Origin: Lamellibrachia satsuma
Taxonomy: Eukaryota; Annelida; Polychaeta; Sabellida; Siboglinidae
DNA: 64,000 nucleotides
Direction of reading: 5' to 3'
Assembly: GCA_033239005.1 (NCBI GenBank)
Contig: BSQZ01000037.1
Coordinates: 3,018,501 to 3,082,500 of the forward strand
Shown: one piece after another, positions 1 through 10,200 of the stretch
Numbering within the stretch: the first letter of the stretch is position 1
How the letters are laid out: the number at the start of each line of letters is the position of its first letter
Made by a program: the position numbers and the translations under genes
Notes under the pieces: generated by a model
What the model was told of the DNA's origin: nothing
The model's database searches: none
What the model saw: only the letters and a program-made list of their open reading frames with translations

Positions 1-46
<46 letters not shown>
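1..46. repeat. (TA)n microsatellite at window edge
   Basis: The window opens with an uninterrupted run of TA dinucleotides. It may continue beyond the window. Confidence 0.97.
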
Positions 47-48
<2 letters not shown>

Positions 49-125
49 CGTTACTGAACAGAGCAGAAATTCGTTAAATCGTTAACTCCAAATCTTTGCA
101 ATTTTGTCCATGGTTCAGTAACGCC
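47..125. repeat. Short inverted repeat, possible mini-MITE or hairpin
   Basis: The 13-base arm GGCGTTACTGAAC at 47-59 is matched by its reverse complement, ending at 125. The 79-bp unit directly abuts the (TA)n tract. This could be a tiny mariner-type hairpin element; no coding content is seen. Confidence 0.5.
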
Positions 126-535
126 TTGACGTGACTTTCCCACAGCTTCCGCTCTTGTTCTGTGCTAACTTCCAGAAAAGTTGCCTCTTCAACAACAGGA
201 AAATGTCATCTTTGTTGCCGCTACGCCTTATTAATATTAATAGAATACAACCGATGTGCCACCATGAAAGTTTCTCTCCACTTAATATAACAACAAAATA
301 TGGAGTACACTTCGTCAGTCATTTACGTGCGTGAGTTAAGTGCTTACTAGTCTATATGCAGGTTCCATAACAGTGTATGTCGGTGGCTAATTTGAAATCG
401 CTCCAACCGAGCTATGATACTGGAATCGATTAGAGTGTCACTGGTGGAGCACAATTAACTGTGGACACTGTCCGTTAGATCGACACACCCGTATGCACAC
501 ATAGTTTTGCGGTACATTCCAAACACCGTTATGAA

Positions 536-1690
536 TTACATGGTAACGCATATCGAAGTGATCGTTCGCACTTTTTGAGCAACTTGATATGAATACTTTT
601 TCCCAAATGTGCAGTCGGTTGCAAAATGCTCGCAGTTATTCGTAATGGAATCATATGTTCCAAAATCATCATTTGTGAATGTTTTCACTGCTCTTGATAT
701 TATTTCCTCAGGCTCGTACGCTGGCGATGCATCTATGTACCGGATACGATACAAAGGGCGCATGTTGTCTTCTGTGAAAACCGTCAGACGGATTCTTCGC
801 ACTGTCGAATCGTTTATATAATCGATGACCTCTTGCCTCTCTCCTCCAAGGTAAATGCCGAGATGGTAATACTCCATTGACACGCCTGGTGACCCGCCTG
901 ATGACCCGCTTACTGAGCTGCCCGTGACGCCGATAGTATCTCCAGGTTTGAGAACACTGAAATGAAATCGAAACACGTTTTGTACAAGTGAGTTTCGTTT
1001 TGACAAGAAAGTATACCTTTGTTCGTCTGACATATGTATTAGAATGAAAGTGACAGCTTTTTGGTTGGGCGCCGAATCACAAAGACTGAACACAGCGCCT
1101 TAGAACAGGGATATGGACATCCGGCCCGTACATGTGTTTGTTTTTTTTACAGATGGTTAACTTGAGATATGCTACCTGCATGTAAAAAATTAGGCACCTA
1201 GAAAGATTTCTGGCGAGACCTAGAGTATTTTTTAATCGGAATTTAATGCTATATATTGGTAAACTCTACGCGACGTTATACGACCATCCGCATGAACAAT
1301 TCGGCCACCGACTGGAAAAGGTTGACCACCCCGGCTTTGGAATATAGCACGTGGGGGATTCTTCATTCCGAAGCAAATTAGACTTCATCTGGAAAGTATA
1401 TAACCACACTGAATTTACTTACCTATTCACGTGTAAATCTCGTTATGTCCTATGAAGAAATGCGTATTATTACATCTGACTATAGTGATAAGTTAACATT
1501 ACTTAAACTCCAAACCGCGAATTAACCCTAATCTCCCACACTCGTTTTCGTTTTCTCACCTTGGATCTGTGATGCTTTCATAGTGTACGCGACAAGTCAC
1601 CCGCTCAGACTCGGCATGGGCTTTGTTAAAACGGCTTGCTACATAAGCGGCTGACACACTGATTATACCGCCGGCTACATAATTAGCCAT
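536..1690 (-). CDS. LRAT-domain protein, copy A (two exons)
   Basis: Exons on the minus strand are 1560-1690 (start ATG at 1690) and 536-956 (stop at 536-538). The donor reads AG|GTGAGA and the acceptor TTTCAG|T, phase 2, giving 183 residues. Exon 1 encodes a 43-residue leader rich in Ala, Val and Ser. Exon 2 carries the LRAT/NlpC-P60 fold: KPGDTIGV at the domain start, YYHLGIYLGG with the catalytic His, and NNCEHFATDC with the catalytic Cys near the C-terminus. Family members are thiol acyltransferases or phospholipases (LRAT, HRASLS) acting on membrane lipids. The second His common in vertebrate enzymes is replaced by Asp in VIDY, so activity on retinol is not implied. The start is supported by the paralogue at 4243, which aligns throughout exon 1. 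A longer reading frame runs past the acceptor to 1093, but the matching region of the paralogue is out of frame, so I favour splicing. Domain call is secure; substrate is unknown. Confidence 0.82.
1285..1345 (-). mobile_element. hAT-like terminal sequence in LRAT-A intron
   Basis: Reading the minus strand, the intron contains a motif close to CAGGGGTGGGCAACCTTTT, the typical start of many hAT elements, followed by GGCC-rich sequence. The same motif lies at 10822-10880 in the paralogous intron. If it is a hAT end, the insertion predates the gene duplication. No second terminus or 8-bp target duplication was found. Confidence 0.4.
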
Positions 1691-1954
1691 ATTGTTGGAG
1701 AAACGGTCTTGAACAACACTTCAAAAAGTTCCAACGTAAACTAGAAGCCGAGTGTGCAGTCAGTACTTCACTTTACTCAATTACCGACCGACTACATGTT
1801 ACCCCGACAACGGGGTCAATGCCACTCCCATATGATGACGTAATTGGTTCCGACTTAAGTATGACTAATTTTAGATGTTGAATAACTCTTTCAAATTCAT
1901 ATTATTGTGTTTACTTCCTGCCAAGTGGAACAGTAATGCAAATATACCATGACT

Positions 1955-2004
1955 CACTCACTGCTGGTAAAACGAAAGTAGCGCAGTGAAGTCGTATGAC
2001 GACG

Positions 2005-2049
<45 letters not shown>

Positions 2050-2160
2050 TGTGTGTTTGTGTGTGCTTTTGCGTGAGTGCCTGCGTGCGTCAATGGATCA
2101 TAGACTGTGGAGCGAGACAGTAGACTAGATGTACAGTTAACGCTGAAAGCTTATGTAGCG
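1955..2160 (+). repeat. Promoter-side repeat 1 with (GT)n core
   Basis: The segment runs from TAAAACGAAA through a (GT)n tract (about 2007-2064) to GACAGTAGACTAG. It matches 4085-4235 just upstream of LRAT gene B in the same order: TAAAACGAAA, GT tract, GCGAGACAGTAGACT-like sequence. It is therefore a third, partial copy of the LRAT 5' flank located between the two divergent genes. Confidence 0.6.
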
Positions 2161-2261
2161 CACGAAGTCAGCATAGGAATTTCTTAATAACCAGAATATC
2201 TCCCTCAGAACTGCCCCCCCATGACGCGACCATCGGGTGACGTCATTGTCGTCAAGCACGA

Positions 2262-2480
2262 CACTTCACACACACACACACACGCACACGCACACGCAAA
2301 CACACACACAAAAAACACACACACAAACAAACTGCGCCACTTGGCAGGAAGTCAACACAACAATATCGATTTTCTTGAACTATTCAACGTCTAAAATTAG
2401 TCGTACCTATAATGAAACAAAAGTCATCGTTTTCTGCCTAGTTAAATGTAGGTCAATATTCGGTTAAAACAAACATTTCA
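2262..2480 (+). repeat. Inverted partial repeat with (CA)n
   Basis: A (CA)n tract at about 2266-2330 is followed by GCCACTTGGCAGGAAGTCAA and about 130 bp that match 13210-13345 in inverse orientation. A related piece lies at about 1880-1930. The region downstream of LRAT gene B thus shares modules with the intergenic region of the gene pair. Confidence 0.55.
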
Positions 2481-2682
2481 AATCTTTCCCAAAAACTTCA
2501 ACATAAACAAATTGGAGCACACGATTGAAAGAAAGCTTTGTTTTACATTTGACAGTGCTATTGGGACCGTCACTACGGTGCGTGTGGAATAAACACAATC
2601 AGGACCGCTGTCAGATGTGTTAGATTATAATAAGTTATTTTTATGCAGGACGTGTACGCGTGCGCGTGCGTGTGCGAGTGTG

Positions 2683-2857
2683 GGAGGGATGGAGGGAGGG
2701 AAGGGGAGGGGAGGGAGGGAGGGAGGGAGGGAGGGGGAGGGAGGGAGGGAGGGGGAGGGAGGGAGGGAGGAGGGAGGGAGGGAGGGAGGGAGGGAGGGAG
2801 GGAGGGAGGGAGGGAGGGAGGGAGGGAGGGAGGGAGGGAGGGAGGGAGGGAGGGAGG
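2683..2857 (+). repeat. (GGGA)n microsatellite
   Basis: Almost uninterrupted GGGA repeats, strongly purine-biased on the plus strand. Apparent Gly/Arg/Glu-rich reading frames across it are artefacts of the repeat. Confidence 0.95.
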
Positions 2858-3535
2858 CTAATGACTTACAATATAAGTTTGTGCATTCCTTTAATTATTT
2901 TTACATTCTCATTCCGTGAGAGACGTCTTACATCATACGTCACATAGATTCAATGTTGAGTATTTCCGAGTGTACTACAGTATTGGAAAGTCGGTCAGCA
3001 GTACAGTGGGTCATGCTATTAATGGGTTACCGTCGCCTGGCTGCTTTTATTTCTGTATAACTAGCGTTTGGGTAAACTTGTCAGCTCTGCCTTCTTTCCC
3101 CGCAAAATGTAGATCCTTGCATTCAATAGGACAAGCGGCATGGAAATGCTGTCGAGAGAATTTCTTTGACGATTGCTTATTTTGTTTCCGCCCACGAAAT
3201 ACGTACTCACGGCGCATATTTAGGCAAAATACTGTAATATTCACACACTTGCATAGCGAAATGCAAGTGCACTTTATTAAGTGTGTAGCACAGTTTAATT
3301 GACAAAACTCAAGCGTGATCTTGGCCAACCAATTAATCAAACAACCATCGCTGCCATCTGGTGATGAATATGTGCAATTCATGCTACACATATGCTAGAA
3401 GCTGAGCTAAAATAATACAAACATAATACGCTTTCAATTAGTTGTCAACGCTTATATTTGCATAGCCCTTCTTTTGCATTAGCTATAGAACAACACAGTA
3501 AATATATCGCTATTGATACATTTCCGAGAAAAGTG

Positions 3536-4052
3536 CGTTTCGTGATTGTTTAATGGCCCCTTATTATCGTGAGCCTGTCCTGCGACGTGGCTCGACTACA
3601 GCAACATACGTTTCGTGATTGTTTAATGGCCCCTTGTTATCGTGAGCCTGTCCTGCGACGTGGCTCGACTACAGTAACATACGTTTCGTGATTGTTTAAT
3701 GGCCCCTTATTATCGTGAGCCTGTCCTGCGACGTGGCTCGACTACAGTAACATACGTTTCGTGATTGTTTAATGGCCCCTTGTTATCGTGAGCCTGTCCT
3801 GCGATGTGGCTCGACTACAGTAACATACGTTTCGTGATTGTTTAATTAATGGCCCCTTGTTATCGTGAGCCTGTCCTGCGACGTGGCTCGACTACAGTAA
3901 CATACGTTTCGTGATTGTTTAATGGCCCCTTGTTATCGTGAGCCTGTCCTGCGACGTGGCTCGACTACAGTAACATACGTTTCGTGATTGTTTAATGGCC
4001 CCTTGTTATCGTGAGCCTGTCCTGCGAAGTGGCTCGACTACAGTAACATATG
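3536..4052 (+). repeat. 73-bp minisatellite, about seven copies
   Basis: Units start at 3536, 3609, 3682, 3755, 3828, 3905 and 3978 with CGTTTCGTGATTG. The period is exactly 73 except for one unit with a 4-base TTAA-type duplication (77). Copies are more than 95 percent alike, so the expansion is recent. The array ends about 190 bp upstream of the LRAT gene B start codon. Confidence 0.95.
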
Positions 4053-4242
4053 TACACCTCTATCATTCGATGTGTACGTCACTCTTAGTAAAACGAAACC
4101 ACTGCAGTGAACTGACGGTTGTGTGTGTGTATGTGCGTGTGTGTGTCAGTGAATCACTGACTGCAGAGCAAGACAGTAGACTCGGCGTCCAGTTCACGTT
4201 GGAACTTTCTGAAGTGTTATTCAAGACCGTTTCTCCAACAGT

Positions 4243-7200
4243 ATGTCTGGGATTGTATCAGCTGGTGTATCAGCCGCTTCCGCTTCGTCAGCTGTTTATG
4301 GATCAATCCGTTACAGCGATGCCCAGGCCGAGTCTAAGCGGGTGACTTGTGGCGTCAAAAATGAAAGAATCAGAAATCCTAGGTGAGAAAACGAAAACGA
4401 GTTTGGGAGATTGGGTCAATTCCGGTTTGGGGTTAAATCATAACATATCACTTCAGTCAGCTGTAAAAATAACTGTGCAGTCTTAATTAAGTATCTTTTC
4501 CCTTGTAAATTGTTATGCTGGAACACTATATAACAGAAACAAGGTTTTTTGGTCACAGTTTTATTGCTAATATGTACCAGTTTGTCTTCTACACTGATGT
4601 AGTTATCCAGACTACTTATTTCTGAATGTGCACCCTATGCTGGAGGCATTTTACCTTTAATGTGGTATGCACAGTGGCAATTACGTTGAAATACGACCTC
4701 CGAATAAATTGGACGAATTGCCCACATTCATTTAACAAGATTTAACAAGATTTGCCATCCAAGCCAAAGGCCCAGATGGCAAGTGGACAAGGAAGCCATT
4801 GGCTTATCGAGAGTCCAACAATGTTCACCTACTTATAACCCGCCCTCCTGATATATGTGTCAACCTTGTTTTTAAACATATTCACGCTGCTAGCAGTTAC
4901 ACAATCTGTAGACAGTTTGTTCCATTCATTTATTGTCCTCTGTGAGAACGAGTGCTTCCTGATGTCCAATCTACATTGATCCTTTACTAATTTTACCTCA
5001 TGTCCTCTAGTTCTGCTATCCTTCTTGAGTGAGAAAAACATATTTCTATCAATATTTTCATACCCATTCAATATCTTAAAAACTTCAATCTGATCTCCTC
5101 TTAACCTCCTTGTCTCTAGAGTTGTTAAACCACATTCTTTCAGACGTTCTTCATAACTAAGGTCTCTAAGTTCTGGAATCATTTTAGTTGCTCTCCTTTG
5201 TATGCGTTCAAGCGTATCTATATCCTTCTTACGATATGTTCCCCATGCTTGTATACAGTATTCTAAATGAGGTCTAACTATTGCTTTATAAAGAGGTATA
5301 ATTAACTTTTTTCCCTTGTATGTTATGTTTCTTCTAATCAATCCAAGAATTTGATTACCCTTTGAAGCTGCAATACCACACTGCTCTGAAACTTTCATAT
5401 CAGCGCTTATTGTAACTCCTAAGTCCTTTTCTTTTACAGTAGTACCAAGAACAGTAGCTCCCATTTTATAGTTTACATTCAAGTTCCCATGTCCTATATG
5501 TAGGCATTTACATTTCCCAAAATTGAACAGCATCTGCCATTTCTCAGACCATTTCACTAATCTGTCTAGATCGTTTTGTAAATGTTGTTTATCACCATCA
5601 GTATTAACCTTTCTAAACAGTTTTGTGTCGTCCGCAAATTTCAGTACGCTACTTGTTATACTCTCGTCCAAGTCATTGATATAAATTAAGAATAATATAG
5701 GTCCTAATACTGATCCTTGAGGTACCCCACTCAAAACCGATTTCCAATTTGAAACTTCTCCATCTACTACAACTCGTTGTCTTCTGTCAGTCAGCCATTG
5801 TTCTATCCAGTCAGTTATGCTATCCCCGATACCATGGGCTTCTAATTTAAGTAGCAATCTTTGATGTGGCACTTTGTCAAAAGCTTTCTGAAAATCTAAG
5901 TAGATAATATCTACTGGCGATCCCACGTCTTAGTGATTTCTTCCAAAAAACATAACATATTTGTTAAGCATGACCTCGCTTTAAGGAATCCATGTTGAGA
6001 TGAATTTAATAATTTATGCTTAACGAGGAAGTCCACCATATGGTCTTTAATTAACCTTTCTAATAATTTACAAATCACTGACGTTAAACTCACTGGTCTG
6101 TAATTCTCTGACTTATTTCTCGAACCCTTTTTAAATAATGGTATGATGTTTGCTTCTTTCCATTCAAACGGAACAACTCCCTCTTTTAATGACAAGTTGA
6201 ATACTCTTGCAAGTGGTATACTGATTTGATCTACTGTTTCCATTAGTAATTTTGGAGGAATCCCATCCACTCCCGGTGATTTGTTATCCTTCATTGCCTT
6301 TATTTTCCTAGCTACCAATTCTGGAGTTACAACTAACGGTCCTAAATAGTCAGATTTAGCCCCCTGAAATTTAGCATCAGCAACTGGTAATGAACTAATA
6401 TCTTCTTTTGTAAACACTGAACTGAAGTAACCATTTAGGTCTTCCACCATTAAAAACCCCTGTGATATTATATTTCCAGCACTGTCTTCTAGAGGTCCAA
6501 CCTTGTCTTGTACGTTTTGTTTACTCCTGACATATGCATAAAAACTCTTGCTGTCAGTTTTTATGTTACATGCCAGTTTTTGCTCACAGCTTCTTTTAGA
6601 TTGTCTGATTTCAGTTGTAGCTGCATTAAGTGCCTCTTTGTATTTTGCATAGTCTTCTTCCTTTCTGGTACGCCTATAAACCCTCCACATAGTTTGTTTT
6701 AGCATTATTTTTTTAATTGCCTCTTTTGACAAGTGTTTCTTTCTACACCGTTTTCCTTGTTTTCGGAAGGGAACAAATTTATCAATGATACTCTCAATTT
6801 CATATTTTAGAATATTCCAACATTCAATTGCAGTCTTATTCATCAGCATGTTATTCCAATCTAGCTGTGCTAAGTATTTTCTCATATCTTTATAGTTACC
6901 TTTGTGGAAGTTTCTCTTGTACGTTTTCTTATTTTTACTTTCTGATTTTACATTGATGTCAAAATGTATTTGATTATGGTCACTATTACCCAATGGTTCA
7001 AATATTTTTACATTGTCCACTAATTCTTTTTGTGATGACAAAACTATATCTAATACATTTTCTCCCCTGGTTGGTTCTAGTACGTGCTGAGTAAGAAAGC
7101 TATCCTGGATTAAACATAGAAATTGTTGATCCTCAATCCCTGTGCTCTCTAGAGAATTCCATTGTATGTGTCCATGGTTAAAATCTCCCATTATGATACA

Positions 7201-10200
7201 TTCCCCTTTACTAACTTCCTTTATAGCGTTTTTTATTTTTGTGTTGTCCTCTTCGTTTATGTTTGGACTTCGGTAAACTAATCCAATAGTTAATTTTGAA
7301 TTTCCTGAAACAATTTTGCACCAAACAGCTTCATCGCAATCTGCTTCCCTTTCTAGTTTTATTTCATAAGCCTGAATAGATTCTTTAACATATAAAATAA
7401 CTCCCCCGCCCCTTCTTCCTATTCGATCTTTCCTAAACATTACGTATCCTGTCAGTCCTAATTCAGCATCTGTTATATCTATGTTGGCCCATGATTCAGT
7501 TATACCAATTATGTGAGGGTCAATATCTTCTACCATAATGTTTAATTCGTTTTTCTTATTTACTATGCTCCTTGCATTTAAACATACGCATCTATAACCT
7601 TTTTCAGAGATGTTTTTCGGATGATTTGATATTGGTTTATCTGTGCTAGTGGCCTCTTGTTCTGCTTGAGACACCTCTAAGTAACCCCCCTGCACTTCTA
7701 GTTTAAAGAATGTTTACTTCCAAAAATATTTGTCATTGTACCCAAGTCGCTATCTACTGCTGCTGAAAGTTTGTCTGCGAATACTGCCGCCCCCTTTCCA
7801 CTTAAATGAAGCCCATCCTTCATGTACATATCAGCCCTCCCAACAAAACTTCCCCATAAATCCACAAATCCAACTTCCTCTTCCCTACACAGCCCCTGGA
7901 CTAACATGTTAATTGCCATCCCCCGACAATTTCGATATTTATGACCCCTCCTGCCCATTACAGGTAAAATCCCTGACAGTATTACCTGCTCAACCCGCGT
8001 CTGTTTTAGTGTTCTGACCAACTGCCTATATTTCCTAACTATGGCAGTTGTACCCTCCCTCTCTACGTTATTTGTCCCTACATGTACTAAAACAGATCCA
8101 CCCTTACCCGAGCCTACGATGTTTTTTACCCTCTCAGTTATTGCCTCTATTTTGGCTCCAGGCAAGCAGACCACCACATCATCTCCCTTGTTTAAGACTC
8201 TGTCGGTCTTCCTAACTATCGAATCCCCCACAAACACCCTCGCTCTCTTCCTCACCCCCTCTATCACTGCTGCAGAATAACTCTTCCTTTCGATCCCCTC
8301 CATCACATTCTGTCCTGACCCCTTCCCTTCCGTCTCCCCCACTCCCTTCTCCTTCCCTCCTGTCTCCCCTACTCCCCTCTCCTTCACTCCGGTTGTTTTC
8401 CCTCCCGTCTCCCCCACTCCCTTCTCCTTCCCTCCTGTCTCCGCTACTCCCCTCTCCTTCACTCCGGTTGTCTTCCCTCCCGTCTCCCCCACTCCCTTCT
8501 CCTTCCCTCCTGTCTCCGCTACTCCCCTCTCCTTCACCCCGGTTGTCTTCCCTCCCGTCTCCTTCCCTCCCGTCTCCGCTACTCCCCTCTCCTTCACCCC
8601 GGTTGTCTTCCCTCCCGTCTCCCCCACTCCCTTCTCCTTCCCTCCTGTCTCCCCTACTCCCCTCTCCTTCACCCCGGTTGTCTTCCCTCCCGTTCCTTTC
8701 CTTCCCGTCTCCTTACGTCCTGTCTCCCTATTACCTGTCACCTTCCCTCCTCTCAGCTTCCTCCCAGGCTGAGGTGAGCTCTCCCTAGCATCTCTTGTGT
8801 CTTTCCCCACTTTATCGTCTACTGTTCCCTCACCGGAACTACTGGCACAACTCCCCTGTTCCCTTCCCACCATTGCCACAACGAGCAGCCTCAGCTCTTC
8901 CAACTCCACCTCTAGTTGCTCCATCCTTGCGCATCCCCTACACTCAAAACTAAAACTATCTGCCTGGACCTCAGCCCAGGACTTCTCGCACCCAGACTTG
9001 ACGAAATCTACCCAGTTACTGGGGGATGCTGTACTAGGTAGATGGGGGATGCTGTACTAGGTAGAACCACACAAGAAAAGGATTTAGGAGTAATATTTAA
9101 TGCTGACATGAAAGTTTCAGAGCAATGTGGGATTGCTGCTTCGAAAGGAAATCAAATTCTAGGCCTAATTAGGAGAACTATCACGTATAAGGAGAAACAT
9201 CTAATTGTACCCCTGTACAAAGCAATAGTTAGACCACATTTGGAATATTGTATTCAAGCATGGAGGCCATATCGTAAAAAAGACATAGATAAGCTAGAAA
9301 GAATACAACGAAGAGCAACTAAGATGATTCCAGAATTAAGAGACCTTAGTTACGAAAGTCGCTTATTACAATGTGGTTTGACAACACTAGAGACCAGGAG
9401 ACTAAGAGGAGACCAAATAGAAGTGTTTAAAATAGTGAACGGTTATGAGGATGTTGATAGGAATATGTTCTTCAAACTTAAAGAAGGCAGTAGAACCAGA
9501 GGACACAAAGCAGCATTAGTTAAGGAGCAGTGTAGGTTGGACATGAGAAAGTACTCATTCTCACAGAGGGTGATAAATGAATGGAACAAACTGCCAAACG
9601 ATTGTGTTAATGCTAGTAGTGTGAATATGTTTAAAAATAGAATTGACAGATATCTGATAAGGGCGGGCTACACATAGATGAGAAAATTGTTGGACTCTCG
9701 ATAAGCCAATGGCTTCCTTGTCCACTTGCCATCTGGAACTTGTTCGAGATGGCAATCTTGTTAAATCTTGTTAAATCTACTACAACTGCCACAAATTAAG
9801 TGCCTTGTGGCCTTTAACTGCCGTTTGCACGGCGCCATCATACAATTTAGTTTTAATTAGTTTGCTACGTTAGCCTTGAATAAGGCTGTTTTTGTGATCA
9901 AAAGAACACTTTAGGCTAAAAATCCTGCCACCTAGCGAATACGGAGAACACTGTGTAACAAAACAACGAAGTCAGTGTGTACTAATTTACGCTAAAATCC
10001 TGCTGTTAATTCCTTTTTACCGAAAACGTTGACTACCACTACGTCAGATATTACCTTATGTATGTAAGTTAAGTAAATAAATCACTTTATCTTATATATA
10101 TATATATTAGCTAATGTAAACGATAGCTCGATGCACGGATTGAAAGATCTGTAAACAAACTCCCTTTTATCACTCGTTGAGTTTGAATCCGGGAAAAAAA

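Larger units (their letters stand above)
395..1730 (-). repeat. Inverted duplication unit A (LRAT gene A and flanks)
   Basis: This block aligns, in reverse complement, with 4140-4480 plus 10700-11660. Homology covers the 5' UTR, exon 1, intron ends, exon 2 and about 130 bp past the stop; for example CAGTGTCCACA is present downstream of both stops. It shows that the two LRAT genes arose by one inverted segmental duplication that included non-coding DNA. Confidence 0.75.
4733..9019 (-). mobile_element. CR1-like non-LTR retrotransposon A1 (nearly full, 5'-truncated)
   Basis: The minus-strand order is ORF1 (SGNH esterase), ORF2 (endonuclease plus reverse transcriptase), then a 3' UTR ending in repeats of CTTGTTAAAT at 4733-4753. 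Such short 3' tandem tails are the hallmark of the CR1/L2 group, which has no poly-A tail. Just before the tail is a short hairpin-forming GCCATC/GATGGC segment shared with three other copies in the window. The 5' end is cut inside ORF1 at about 9019, where it abuts copy A2 in the opposite orientation. It lies in the intron of LRAT gene B. Confidence 0.9.

Noticed and set aside
536..1093. Single-exon reading of LRAT-A starting MFSLCDSAPN
   Set aside because: The extra 45 codons cross a good TTTCAG acceptor. In the paralogue the same region is frame-shifted, while exon 1 at 1560-1690 is conserved between the copies.
2617..2947. Overlapping Gly/Arg/Glu-rich reading frames on the plus strand
   Set aside because: They are translations of the (GGGA)n microsatellite in three frames, with no start context or conserved domain.
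8393..8788. Ser/Pro/Leu-rich plus-strand frame
   Set aside because: Antisense shadow of the repeat array in CR1 ORF1.
9020..9778. Twin-priming inversion product of a single CR1 insertion
   Set aside because: Both A1 and A2 have their own 3' UTR and tandem tail, and their proteins differ at many residues, so they are two elements.
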